From Chanos chanos (Eukaryota; Chordata; Actinopteri; Gonorynchiformes; Chanidae): a DNA stretch of 64,000 bases. The notes beneath the pieces were generated by a model. It had not been told where the DNA came from. It made no database searches and was given only the letters and a program-made list of their open reading frames with translations. Below, one piece after another: positions 37,865-49,764 of this stretch. Made by a program: the position numbers and the translations under genes. Location: contig NC_044498.1 of NCBI RefSeq assembly GCF_902362185.1, positions 38,352,536-38,416,535 on the forward strand, read 5' to 3'. Each line of letters starts with the position of its first letter. Position 1 is the stretch's first letter.

Positions 37865-39564
37865 TCAAAGACTGTTGAAATGAAACCAAGTAGCCCTGTA
37901 AGATGGGTCTTCAGTGAAACCTAGCTTTGAAAATAACCTGTAGGAGACCTGGTTCTCTTCCTCTATAAAGCAGTATACAGGATAGCCTTGAGAAAAGAGT
38001 TTCTTTGAAATGATGGTGACTAAGGCTTTGGCATAGCCTTTCCCCCGGTGCTCAGGTACTGTATACAGCATTCCAATTGCACAAGACTCATAAGTTAAAA
38101 TCCATGCCACTGGCTGCCCAGCTGTGTCCAACAGACAACAGGAGGGAAAGTTCAAAATCATGTTCCTGATCATCCCCATGCTGTGTTCCTCCTGGGCAAA
38201 CTTCCATGTGGAGTTCACCAGTGTAACATGAGACTCATTAAGAGAGGAGACCTTAAGAGCAGAGCTGTATGGATACAACAAAGTGGACTTATGTGAGTCC
38301 TGACATCTGATAAGGGTTTTATTATTACTGTTGTATGGGAGGCACTGTGTCTGCAAGATAGTTTTATGGCCAGAGAATACAATGAATGTACCTGTCTGTG
38401 GGTGGTAGGTGAGAGGGATCTTTCAGCGTCATCATGTGACACACAGATACTCTGTTTCCTGATGCAGCTTTACTCTTAGCTACACCCCACACCACTTCTT
38501 CATAGCAAAGGTCGACACCTAAGTAAAGAAACATTTCAATGTATTTTTCATGTATATTCTAAAGGTGTCTAATTTAAAATCATGACGCTATCCCTATATA
38601 TATATATACACACACACACACACATATACATATATATATATATATATATACACACTGACATTTTTACCTTCTAGCAGATCATTACACCTTCTAGACAGAT
38701 TTCAACATTATGTTTTTCATGCCATTTGCCAAGTGCAAACAAGTAACATACCTAAACAGAGGAATGTCTGCCAATCCAAAATGTTAGTATCAGCTAGAAC
38801 TTTCCTTACAGTGTCTTCATTTCTTGCAAAAACACATATGTCTTTGAAGACATCTCCTTCCTAGATAAGGTTGAAAAAAACAGCATTGAAAGTATGTTTT
38901 TATACTTAAGTTACATCAGATAATTGAGATTTATGTTTCAAGAAACCAGTAACAATTAAATGCATTTAATTTCTCCATTTTTTCTGTCACCTTCCACCTT
39001 AAATCAGATTGTTGCAACTTTATACTCCCAACAACATGTGCCAGCCAAGAACAAATAGAGACTCCCCTTTCTGAGTCTTAGCCCCTTAAAACGATTCCAC
39101 TTATTATAGCAAAGGGGACGTTTCCTAGATAGTTTTGGATCCAGTGTGGTACACTGTTAAAACTCATTTGTGACTGTGATTATTGTAAAAAAAAAAAAAG
39201 TTGACAAATTAAATTGATTTGAATGGAACTGAAGTGACATCCTGTTACCTTCTCACGTTTTGGTTTGATGATTATTGCACTGAAGTCTGGCCACTGGTCA
39301 ACAAGGACATCAGCAGCGCTTACTCTTGCTCTATTAATCAGAAAGATGAAGCTATACGCCTTCAGAGAGAAAACAAATAGTTTAATTCACATATATATTT
39401 TGGGAATTTATGGGAAGAGTAATGTTTTGCAGTGAAATAATATCATATGAGAAGAACACACAAAGAACATTTAACGATTATATCCATACCTGCTGAGACT
39501 GAGGGAGGTAGTTCTTAAGAAAAGTCTCTGCTGTCTTTAGCTTGTCAGCAGTCAGGACTTCCAT
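37865..39564 (-). CDS. Glycine N-acyltransferase-like protein, copy 1 (5 exons)
   Basis: Transfers an acyl group from acyl-CoA to glycine or a similar amino acceptor; mammalian GLYAT relatives act in mitochondria or ER. Exons (minus): 39564-39490, 39359-39249, 38860-38752, 38518-38392, 38264-37865; in frame, 273 aa. The N-terminal GLYAT region shows FLKNYLPQSQQ and VDQWPDFSAIIIKPKREK (the family's SWPDF element). The C-terminal GNAT fold shows VNSTWKF, CAIGMLYTVPEHRGKGYAKA (acyl-CoA pyrophosphate loop R-G-K-G) and SYRLFSKLGF. The nearest mammalian group looks like GLYATL3 but I cannot assign orthology, so no symbol is given. It is the left member of a tandem pair and converges on mgme1. Confidence 0.88.
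38595..38655. repeat. Compound (TA)(CA)(TA) microsatellite
   Basis: TA, CA, then TA runs in intron 3 of the first glyatl-like gene. Confidence 0.9.
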
Positions 39565-40095
39565 TATTCCTCCTTTAGACTCCGGTCCAAGACAGTCTCT
39601 TCTCTTTTCGAGAGGTCTCTACATTACACTGAATATCTGCTGAGGTTGAAGGTTTAAATGCACGACTTACGTAAACACTTACGTAAGCTACATTATAGAT
39701 TTAATATGAAAAGGTTTAAATTACTTTAGTGAGAGGTAATAACCTTTTCTCACTGCAGAAGTGACAACGGCGTGTGACCAGACGTATGCTAGACTTCCAC
39801 GCCCCCAGAAAAATGAAAGCATAACTTCACCAACGCCCGCAATCACAGTCGTTACTGTATGAGATAAATTTCCGCTGTCTCGTGTCAGTTTTACTTGAGG
39901 AAACACAGATGAAAATGTAACCGAAAACAGTTACGAATTAGTTTAGGTTAACTCCATGCTTTGGTTACTAGATGGGTGCTGTTACTTTGGGAATTACGGT
40001 AATTGCTCCTTTGCAGTTGTGGTGCGCGGCAGCAGAGGCTGCCCTCCAGTTGGTGTGGCGAGCTCGCATTTCAATAAATTGACAGGAGAAAAAGC
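39565..40095. other. Intergenic spacer upstream of glyatl copy 1
   Basis: Between the copy 1 start codon and the transposon at 40104. No exon or clear core promoter motif recognised. Confidence 0.4.
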
Positions 40096-40124
40096 ATTTA
40101 GATAGGACGGACTATTAGGGCCAC

Positions 40125-40414
40125 ACTCACTCACTCATTATCTAAACCGCTTATTCTGATTAGGGTCCTGGAGCCTATCCCAGCGCTCAAGGCAGGGAAA
40201 CAGCCTGGACAGGTCGCCAGTCCATCGCAGGGCAGACACACAGAAAAACACACTCACACACAATTCACCTAACCTGCATGTCTTTGGACTGTGGGAGGAA
40301 ACCCACGCAGACACGAGGAGAACATGCAAACGTAACATGCAAACTCCAAGCAGAAAGGACCAAAGACCTTTTTGCTGTGAGGTGACAGCACCCACTCTGC
40401 TACCGTGCCGCCCC
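40125..40414 (-). mobile_element. tRNA-derived SINE, degraded
   Basis: On the minus strand the head reads GGGGCGGCACGGTAGCAGAG with a good A box (TAGCAGAGTGG), but the B box (GGTTCGA type) is missing, so it should not be transcribed by Pol III. The body carries TGGACTGTGGGAGGAAACCC in reverse orientation and the tail ends CACTCACTCATTATC, a sequence common in teleost genomes. Target duplications ATTAGGGCCAC (40114-40124) and ATTAAGGCCAC (40415-40425) differ by one base. The target lay at the left end of the surrounding DNA transposon. Confidence 0.75.
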
Positions 40415-40691
40415 ATTAAGGCCACCCTGAGGAAAAATATTCTCATCTCATCTCATTTTCTGCCGGCCAGGAATCCGCGACCCGGTGGAAAAAAATTGAG
40501 CTTTCGAAAAGGTCGTAATTTAACGAGGATAAAGTCATAGCCTGATTCAGAAAAAGTCATAACCTTACGAGAATAAAGTCGTAATTTAAGGGAAATAAAG
40601 TCGTAATTTAACGAGAATAAAGTCGTTTTTTTAGGCTACATGTTATTTTAGAGAGAAAATATCGGTAGAGCAGCCTGCCACACGCGTGAAA

Positions 40692-40802
40692 ATGAGGAAT
40701 GTGGAACATCTTGTGAACTTATACTTCAGTATAGATTTCACAAATAACGAAATACTCAGTCTTTTCACACATAAGCACCACATTATCATGTCAGGAGTTT
40801 GA
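40692..40802 (+). pseudogene. Transposase/integrase N-terminal remnant
   Basis: A 36-codon frame (MRNVEHLVNLYFSIDFTN, then NEILSLFTHKHHIIMSG) inside the DNA transposon. From memory it resembles the N-terminal helix-turn-helix of an integrase-core transposase family widespread in fish (pattern LYF-LGFTNKEI-LL--H-I--S). No catalytic region follows. The assignment rests on recall alone. Confidence 0.35.
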
Positions 40803-41127
40803 TGTGTGTGGCTCGGCACGACGTGCTCGCACAATGACAATAAAGTTGTTGCTGGTAGGCCCTAATATAACATTTCCTAAATATTTCCTAATATTTCCTA
40901 AAAAAATATGTTTTTTCTTCGTTAAATTATGACTTTCTTCTCGTTACATTATGGCTTCATTCTCGAAATCTCAGACCCCCCCCCCCCCCCTCTCAATGTG
41001 GTCCTAATACTTCGTCATATTTTTCCTTGTTAAATTACAATTTAATTCTCCTTAAAGTACAACTTTATTCTCGAAATCCCAGAATTTTCCCCCTCAATGT
41101 GGCCCTAATACTGCGTCGTATTTAGAT

Positions 41128-41917
41128 GGTTTATGGAGAGACAGAGAGAAACTTCTAACAACCTGTAATCAACTCCTAAGCCTTCTTACTGTCCATTCTT
41201 TTCATGCTTTTCGGTATGCTGTAAGTTATAATGACAATAAACTTGAACTTGATATATGAGCGTATAGTATTTTCCTGCCGTGTGAGCATGCTTATTCCTT
41301 TGTGTGTAATGTTACATGCCATGTAATACGTGTTTTAGTAGTTTCCAAGATGAAAATGTGTAAACTAGAAGCATAACATGTCAAATACTAGCCGACTGCT
41401 GATTGCCAATTAGTCAATAGAGGGCTCACAAGCTAAGGGTTAAGAAAAATAAATCCGGATTGCAAGAGGTTTTAGGGAAAGACACATTCCAGTCCAATAA
41501 CACAGTAGTATACAGCAACCAGAACCTAATTAAACACTCCAGATCAGTAGAGTCAAATCTGCTCTGTTTATTTGTGTTGGATACACACATACATACTTAC
41601 AAAGGTTTCTTTAGTAACCGATGAGGTATTTGTAGCTTCATTTCATTTGGAAAAGCTAATTTGATTCCATATTTCTCACAGTCCTGTTTATAATGATTGT
41701 TGTTATTACTTTTTAAGTCACAGTTGAAAGCCATCCACACATTTGTAAAGCATGACCATTGTCAGTTGGATGCTTTAAAGCATAATTTTATAGAAAAATC
41801 TTTTGCATTTGTTAATAAAAATGAATTGTCATTTACTGAAGCCAAATTTATGTGCTGATTTCTTCTTCCTGTAGAATCTAAGGCATGAAATTTCATGTTC
41901 ATTAACTGAATTTTGAT
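41128..41917. other. Intergenic spacer and 3' UTR of glyatl copy 2
   Basis: No coding content. ATGACAATAAACTTGAACTT at about 41230-41249 resembles the 3' tail of a common fish retroposon. The minus-strand AATAAA at 41582-41577 may end the copy 2 transcript. Confidence 0.4.
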
Positions 41918-44093
41918 TCAGTAGTTAAACTCAAACCAGGCAGCCCTGTAAGATGGGTCCTCAGTGAATCCAAGGTCTGAAAAAAGTTTGTAAGAGAGTT
42001 TGTTGTCCTCCTCGATAAAGCAGTACACAGGAAATCCCTGAGAACAGAGCTTCTTTGACATAATGGTGACTAGGGCTTTAGCATAGCCTTTCCCTCGGTG
42101 CTCAGGCAACGTGTACAGCATTCCCATTGCACAGTAGTCATACAAAAGCACCCAAGACACTGGCTGATTGTTGTCATCTGTGATGCAGCATGTGGGAAAG
42201 TGGCTGATGAGGTTTTTAATGTTCCGGTAACCTCGATCATCCCCACCAAATTTCCAGGTGCTGTTCACTAAACTGATGTGTGATTCATCCAGGGTGCTAA
42301 TTCTGGTCTCAGGGATACTGTGGAATAAACCAGGGGTACAAAGGTCATGTAAACATCCTTATTCAGTTGTGAAAAACACACAGGAATTATCTGGATTTCT
42401 GCATGAATACCCTCTAAAATGTGATCTGATCTTAATCTAAGTCATAATAAAAGATAAAGACATTCTTAGTCAATAAACTACACATGTAAAATATTGCGCT
42501 GCATATGTATGCAGAAATCCAGTTCATTCCTAAGAGTTCACTTTTATTTTCATTCCTAAGAGTTTCACTGTATACCAGTTTTTGTCGAAATGCAAGCACT
42601 GGAAAAGTATGTAGAAGCTAGTGGCCTGTTGGCAATCATCATGAAAATGACTGCAACATGTTCAGCAAAACAATATCACAGTGATAGTTTAAATCAACAG
42701 GATTAAAGAGAAGTTTTCATGTGATCACATGATGCATGAAAAGAGGAACCTGGATTAAACTGATGGCTTCTCCAGAGAAATAATCACATGCAGATAAATT
42801 TGGCTACAAAAGCTTTAAATATACAATCAGTGCTGCTGAAGGATTATACATAAAGGATTGTTATTAATAACACATTTGTAGCATATAAACTTGGGGACAT
42901 TCTGCTGTAGAGAGTACCTGCTGGTGGTGAGAGGAGGCAGGAGACTTTGGTCAGGCAATGTCATGAGATGCACCAAAGTAAAGCCTCTCACACTGACTCC
43001 TTTTGAGGCAGCAACCTCTCTTAGCAGAGGAGCATGCTGAATATCAAACCCTGTGGAAACGATCATGAAAAAGACATAAAATGGCATACAACAATATATA
43101 ATGCAATTCAATACTTTAACAGGCTCTATAACTACACCTAAGAGAGTCCAGGGATCGGTGCCAGCATGCACCTTTGACTTTTTGCATGAAAAATGCAGTA
43201 ATATGATACTTGCTTTCTAACTTGAGTAAGTGTTGTACATTCAATGTAGAAAAGTGGGGCTCTGAATGGCTTCCAGATATAATATTTAGCATAGCAAACT
43301 TTCTATATTTTTACCACAACTACCCAAATACAATTTTTACCCAAAAGATCCCTAAATTATAAATGCTGATATAGCCTAATGAGGATAGAATAAAATATAT
43401 TCTAAAAAATTCGAATGAGTTTTTAAAAAAAAAGGTCACCACAGTCGAAAGTCAGAGAAATCTAGGCTCTACAGGGAGAGACTTTAAAATCTTAATCAGA
43501 AAACTTACCCCCTATTAAAAAGTATGTGCTCCAGTCAATTGCATTTTCCCCAGACACCATTCTTTTCAAGACTTCTTCATCAGTGCTGAAAAAAGTAACT
43601 TTTTTCATATAGTCCAAGGCACGCTCATTCTGATCATTTAGGTATATGCAAACGAAAAAAAAAGCAAATTGAAACCAAAGACCAGTTGAACATAAAAATA
43701 TTTTGTGATGATACCAAAAATCTTGTGGGTAGATAGGCATAGCTCAGTTACATCACCTTCGGATCTGGTCGAAGTATTATAGTCTTGAAATCCGGCCAAG
43801 AGTCCACTAGAACTTCCAGTGTGTGTGGTTTGCCTCTGTTTATGCCAAGCAGAAAACCATACACCTAAAAATCAGTGGACATCACAATATTTTATGAAAC
43901 GACAAGAGGAACACAACTGAACAACTTTCAGTATGTGCTTATTCACGTAACAGTCAACCTTCTTTCTGCCTAGTCGCTCCGGTACAATTTTATGTTCGAC
44001 AAGATGGTTCTCTACCTTGGAACTTCGTGGCAAGTGCGACTGCAGAACTCTCTCCGCAGCTTTCAGTTCATCCGAAGTAGTCAGAAATTTCAT
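41918..44093 (-). CDS. Glycine N-acyltransferase-like protein, copy 2 (5 exons)
   Basis: Paralogue of the gene at 37865-39564, with the same strand and exon plan. Exons (minus): 44093-44016, 43864-43757, 43629-43509, 43050-42918, 42317-41918; in frame, 279 aa. Visible: LKAAERVLQSHLPRSS, VYGFLLGINRG, VDSWPDFKTIILRPDPK, then the GNAT core VNSTWKFGG, CAMGMLYTLPEHRGKGYAKA and SYKLFSDLGFTEDPSYRA. The last exon has the same length (400 nt) in both copies and is clearly closer between them than the first four. Both genes look whole. A candidate poly(A) signal (AATAAA, minus) is at 41582-41577. Confidence 0.88.
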
Positions 44094-45771
44094 TCTGGAG
44101 TTGTTTAATGCTGATCTTTACGAACCTGTTAAACTGTTCAGCCCCAACGCCACAATGTCTTTCTCCGTTACGTGCAGATTTGGTCGCACTGGATACGGGC
44201 TCTCTGAAATCTCACATCGGAGATGTCAGTTCGATACAATAAGGCCTAAAACGATACCTTCCTGTAGCGATAAATTTAAGTAAACGGACCTTTTCGAAGT
44301 TAACTGCTCAGGTATGTCCAAATTTACAATCACAAGAGCAGAAAAAAAGATATTTCGACTAACACGGCGCTGTGCAAATGACGTCTATTTAGACGTACTA
44401 AACATCTAGTTCGAACCAGCCTGGAACATATTCGTTAATGTTTGATCATTAGTATAGTGCGAAATACAGGGGTCCCTAAAAATAAGAGTAAAACGTGTTA
44501 TGCCGTTCTAATCCCTCAGGCATGTCCGTCGCTAGGTTTGCGAGAAAAAAAACAGATGTTCAAGTTCGAATTCAGAAAACTGTTACTGTTGTTACCTTCG
44601 GGTAAAAGGCTGCTGTTGTACAGTGAGGGTATGTGTGCGGGTATTGTATTTGTTTTCGTACTTTCTTGAGTGTCCGACCGACCGATAGAAGCAGTACGTT
44701 GCTGAACAGAATGGGCGTATGTGAGTTTATGTTGTTGACCGTCTTTTTAAAAAGTGACTGGACTGTGATTTTTGCCGTGCTAAGCGCTATACATAACGTG
44801 ACGCATTGTTCACTGTATCTGACCGCTTAGGCTTTTATGTCATGTAAGAGGCTCCTGTGGCCTTTGTTTTGCAAATGTCGTATCCATATGCGATTCGCCG
44901 AGTTATGTTATGCATATCAAAAGTGACAGCATTCTACATTGCTAATTTATTCCACAGTGCCAGAGCAGGACCTCGATGTTCAGCTAACACGTATCCTCCG
45001 CTTAGCACGCGTGTGTCTCTCTCATCGGTGACACTGACAAGCAAAAATATAACAAGTAAACAAGGAACTAGTTACATTCGGTAGGCTATATTTAATACAT
45101 GGGAAACCGAGATACCATTTTCTGCTTGAGGTCAGTGTTCGCAAGTGTTGAGATGAATGCATGGTATTGTGGCATACAGTGGTGCTTAACATTGAAAATT
45201 TTAATGTTTCAATATTTTCATTTCAAATCATTATATTTACAAGTAATATGGGAAACCTACATTAAAATAGCTTATTATCTGCCTTTATCATGATAGATTG
45301 GATAATTTCAACAGCATATCCAAGGCTTGAAGAGAAGTGTGATGAGAAACGGTACTAACCTTATTAGACAAGTTACTGAGGACAACTTGTTTATTTACAC
45401 AAGCTATACTGAAAATAAAAAGACCAGTACACATGGACACTGTTCATTTGTGGTCCTACTTCACTCAACCTTTTATTGAAGATATCAAATGATGCATACC
45501 TAAACTGTCATGTTAACTCCAGTTTTAAATGTTCAAAATTGCATAAAATGTACTAAAAAGCCATATATGAATCAATGTGCTAATGAAGGCAGGTTTATTG
45601 CATTTGTATCTGAGTAGTAATAAGAAATGAGGGTTCTACTGGCTACACATTCTGCTAAACTAAAGTAATCAAATGTAACAGAAACTTCAAACTGATGCCG
45701 AGTTCTGATTATCCACAAGTGGGTTGTAAGATGAAAGCAGAGGCTATGCTGCTATCAGAGCTCCATAAAGC
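44094..45771. other. Spacer between glyatl copy 2 and the cystatin gene
   Basis: About 1.7 kb with only short chance ORFs. A minus-strand AATAAA at 45599-45594 probably serves the cystatin gene, about 175 bp past its stop. Confidence 0.4.
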
Positions 45772-47121
45772 TCAATGCACACAGGTGTTGCGAGTCAGTT
45801 TGATTGTACTTGTCCAGGGCTGGCTCCAGACCTCAAAAGTGCAAGTGTAGCGCTAGAAATGATGAATATCACAACGTTAAGAAATATCCCCCCAAAACAC
45901 ACTGACAGACATGGCAAACCGTATTTACAATTGATAATATGATATATGAATAGCCAGTCCAGTCAACAGAAAATGAGAAAATGTCAACATATCATTGTAC
46001 TTATATTAATTGATATTATTATGATGATTAATTTTAAAGGCTTAAAATGCATTTTTAAATGGGTCAAATCATTTGATGTGACCTGCATGCCAAATAGTGA
46101 CATTTGGTTTGTTCATGCCCATTAATTTGCTTAACACAGTTTACAGGCTACTCACAAATGAATACCACTAAACATATGCTGTACCTTTACATTTGCTCCC
46201 TCCTGGATGGCACAGTCTGTCTCCACACTGCCCTTTCTGCACCGAGTATTTGCCATCTTCACTTTGAAAATGTACTTCAAACCACTCACCACCTGATGAA
46301 GTAGAGGTAACGCTGTGAGATGCTGCCTGGTGATTTTGGCTTCCATGAAGTAAGCCTCAGACAATTCATTTTCCTAAAGTCATTTTTCCTATTTTAAGAG
46401 TTTAATTATAAAACATGGTTAAATAAAAATATATCCAATGTTGGGGAAGGTTTTTGGCCTTTCTTTTAATGAAAACCACCACCTCTGATCTCTGCACCCA
46501 CAGACATTCACTTCTTTGCACTTATACAATATGTAGCCTACCCTACCAGTGAACAGCCAGTGTGTGAATTTAAATAAGTTATAGAAAAAAAACAACAAGT
46601 TTTTTTAGAACAACAATGTATCTTCCTCATTCTTCCTGCCTAATCTCGGTGCTCTGTGGAAATGCACGCTTCCGGTATTGATGTTGCTATTATGCGAACT
46701 TCAAATTCGAAAGAATAGCATATGCTGTAACCCCTTCACTGTCATGTGACGTGGTGCTACCACTGGATCTGCGATGGCTTTAAACAATGGCTGAGAAATA
46801 CCAGTAATATTAAGTAGCATCAAGTAATGGAAATAATGTTCCCCCTGATTCCAGACCGCAAATCTTATTGCCCCCCGCTGAGAGAGTCGGGCCTGGTATG
46901 CGAATTAGAAGAGGACCGACCTGTCTCTGAACGCTTACGACTTCTTCCACTTCATTGATGAACATATCATTGCTTGCCCTGTTATGTTGAGCAACGGCAA
47001 ATCTCAACGCATTCTGGACTCCTTCGTCGTTAAGATCCACATCTGCTGGGGCTCCAACAAGCCCAGCACTTGCGACGGCAAAGCCCACCGCTAACAACGG
47101 AACTACAAATCTCCAGAACAT
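45772..47121 (-). CDS. Secreted cystatin (family 2), 3 exons
   Basis: Inhibitor of papain-type cysteine proteases (cathepsins), secreted. Exons (minus): 47121-46921, 46292-46185, 45852-45772; 129 aa, the usual size, with the usual three-exon plan. The signal peptide is MFWRFVVPLLAVGFAVASA. The N-terminal GLVGAP supplies the inhibitory Gly. The first hairpin QVVSG (67-71) is split between exons 1 and 2, as in other family 2 cystatins. The second hairpin is PW (115-116). Cys85/Cys94 and Cys107/Cys127 can make the two conserved disulfides. The exon 2 donor could be 46185 or 46191, a two-residue difference (VK). Probably cystatin C-like (cst3), but I do not assign orthology. Confidence 0.92.
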
Positions 47122-47210
47122 GATTATTTCAACTCAGTGGACTTTCAGAATTGCACAAAAGTACACTGTCGTCGAAATTCAGCCACAACAACAACGAGGA
47201 TATGTTCTGA

Positions 47211-47218
47211 TTATATAA
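47211..47218 (-). promoter_or_regulatory. TATA box of the cystatin gene
   Basis: TTATATAA on the minus strand, about 90 bp upstream of the cystatin ATG, at a suitable distance for a short 5' UTR. Confidence 0.55.
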
Positions 47219-47747
47219 ACAGTTTTGTCAACTGCAAGCGTCACAGAAGGGGAACGTCCTTTACGACTAAACCAATCACTTCGCCCTAAATGAAATGGGC
47301 GGGGACGAGGGCGGTTTGTGTTTTGGGCCTAAACAGAGCGGCTCTGGGCCTAAGGAGAAAGTGCCGAAGCATTTGGGAAAACGAAGCGCTTGCGGATATG
47401 GTCTAGAATGTCTAACAGAGACAGATTTAGCTTGGTAAATTTGCACACTATGAAGAACATTTACAAAAATTAAAGTTATTTCCGTAGAATTGTGTAGCGA
47501 TACAGTGTATGATTTGTCCAAAAACAGTTCCTATGTTTTGTATACATTTTAGAGCAATAAAACATGTTATTTCATTTAAAAAATGAGAAATAAATAAAGT
47601 AAAATGATAGCTAACTAACGTGTTGAAACAGCTGGTGTACAGTTGACTGGATACAATAATAATGTCTTTTTTCATGTACAATGACACATCACAGTGGTCA
47701 TTCTTGAATACGTGTTTGGTTAAAGAACTGGCAGAGGGGTGCTGCAG

Positions 47748-47749
<2 letters not shown>

Positions 47750-47782
<33 letters not shown>
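47750..47782. repeat. (CA)n microsatellite
   Basis: About 16 CA units between the cystatin gene and ephx1. Confidence 0.95.
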
Positions 47783-47788
<6 letters not shown>

Positions 47789-49764
47789 GTGCACCTCGTG
47801 TGTGCGTGTGTATCCATGTGAGTGCATATTATTTGATTATTGGCTGTAATGCAGGGTGTGTAGCATTTCTCGCTGATTTTCTGTGATAGAATGTTAGTAA
47901 GATTGTTTCCCAGAGACAACATACCACAGCAGTTAAGGGTGTGAGATTGATTGCAGTCTCATGATCTGCCCAGAAATATTTCTTTGCACAGTCACCTGTG
48001 CTCACACAAAAGGCTTGAGAAACTATTACAACAGGATTCTACTTTATTTGTGATCCTTCATATTCACATGCCAACCCACAAACACTGCACAATTGTCTTA
48101 GCACTATTCAGAAATCTCATTATTCTCTCTTTTCTAGGAATGCACCAAATCTAATACAAGGCTGAAACATATTACATAATTGTAATGAGAGTCATGAGAC
48201 AATGTTTTTCTTTGCTAAACAGAATCAATAAAAAATTACATCATAACCATGACTGAAAAGCTGTCTAAACTCTGATCGAATCTGATGCACCTTGATAAGG
48301 GAAGGTACAACAAATATGGGCCAGGGATCAAATAGCATATTTGTATAGAAATGACTGCAGGGAGTAAGAGAACTGTTGGAGGATGGGAGTAGTAACAGTA
48401 TTTGATGTGGGAAGACACACCACATTCTTAGTAATGCTGATTTGTCAATTAATAATATGATCTTTAAATGACACAGAATTTATTACAACTTACTTGCTTA
48501 CAGAACATTCTGGCAAAATCCATATTAACCATGTCATACCTCAAGTTGTATCTTTTCACATGGTACAATGCTGCCTCAAAAGCCTTGTTGACAGAACGCT
48601 TTAAGTTTTACGGATGTGTAGATTAATGCATGCATGTACTTTTTACTTACACTGAAAGGTTCACTCAAAAAGGCTTCTTACTGGTACTACATATATTTCC
48701 AACACATCACTGGGAAAGTGATTTGGTCCTTTGGTCCTACTTCCATGACAACCTGACTGAATCCTTATAGACATCCTGAATCCTTATAGACAAAGAATGA
48801 AGTCACCAGTAGTTAGACAACTATGGCTTATCATCAAAAAGACATCTGTTAATCCTTGAGAAAAAATGAATAAATAAAGACACAAATAAATTAACACAGC
48901 ATTTGATTTTTAATGGATTGGTTCATCTGTAATCAGGTCCTGAATTTATGTTTTTGTTCACGTCAAAGACCTCTCTTTATTGACACCATCACTTTTGGTA
49001 GAGGAAATTTACACCAGTATGAGGGCTGTTTCAATGTCTGCACCATATCACTATGTCACATTCTTCTGGTGATGATTCACATCCTGAACAAGCGTTCTTA
49101 TCGGATCCCAGCCTCTAAAGTCCATTTTCTCAATATCTTAGTATCTTTTATTTTTTCTCAGTATCTTAGTATTTAACTGAAATTAGGAATAAATCAATCA
49201 TTTCACTCAGCTCAAAGCACTTTGAAGGGACAGCTGTTTTAAAAACAAAGCTTCAAGCATTCAAAAAAAGGAAACGTCTAAATTAATCTGGTTTTCCTTA
49301 CTCACCAGAAAAGAATATTCTTTCTCCTTTGAAAAACGACAAACATTTGCTCTGCTAGCAGAAAGTTCCTTTAAAAAATGTTAACGTGATCAACTGTTAA
49401 ATCACTTCAGACTGGTTAGTCGTTATAACATATATTGCAATGGGTCAGTTTAATTCAACCAAGTTGATTGCAAGGGCTATCTGTTCTTAAAATTTAAATC
49501 TATTTGCCCTTACCGACAAGGTCTAAGACAGATCAGGTTACAATGCGCGCAATCCAGCAGCGCAGTAAACACAACCAATATGGCGACATTTTGCTCAAAA
49601 GCTAATGTGACCATTAGCTGCCTCATCGCATCTGGATATGATTGAAAGTAATGTTGCGTAAGATTTAGTTAAAAGTTCGCTGGTGAAAGTCTTTTGCATG
49701 CACCCTGTCCTTACCACTTCGGGTTACTTTCTCTGCACGTCTGACGTCCTACCCGAACATTACA

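Larger units (their letters stand above)
40104..41119. mobile_element. DNA transposon with 21-bp TIRs and 8-bp TSD, family unknown
   Basis: The ends are imperfect inverted repeats: 40104-40124 and 41099-41119 agree at 18 of 21 positions and share the inner core TATTAGGGCCAC. Both are flanked by ATTTAGAT (40096-40103 and 41120-41127), an 8-bp target duplication as made by hAT-like and some other DNA transposases. Inside both ends are short repeats of the type GAGAATAAAGTCGTAATTTA, facing inward (40505-40630 and 40905-41075). A second TIR-like copy at 40998-41018 sits 101 bp inside the right end. A SINE (40125-40414) is inserted next to the left TIR. Without the SINE and its duplicated target, about 715 bp remain: non-autonomous, apart from one small transposase-like ORF remnant. 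Confidence 0.7.
47122..49764. other. Divergent spacer between cystatin and ephx1
   Basis: About 2.6 kb between two opposed start codons. Holds the cystatin TATA box, a CA microsatellite (about 47750-47782), and a perfect direct repeat CTGAATCCTTATAGACA near 48760-48791. No further coding exon is recognised. Confidence 0.45.
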
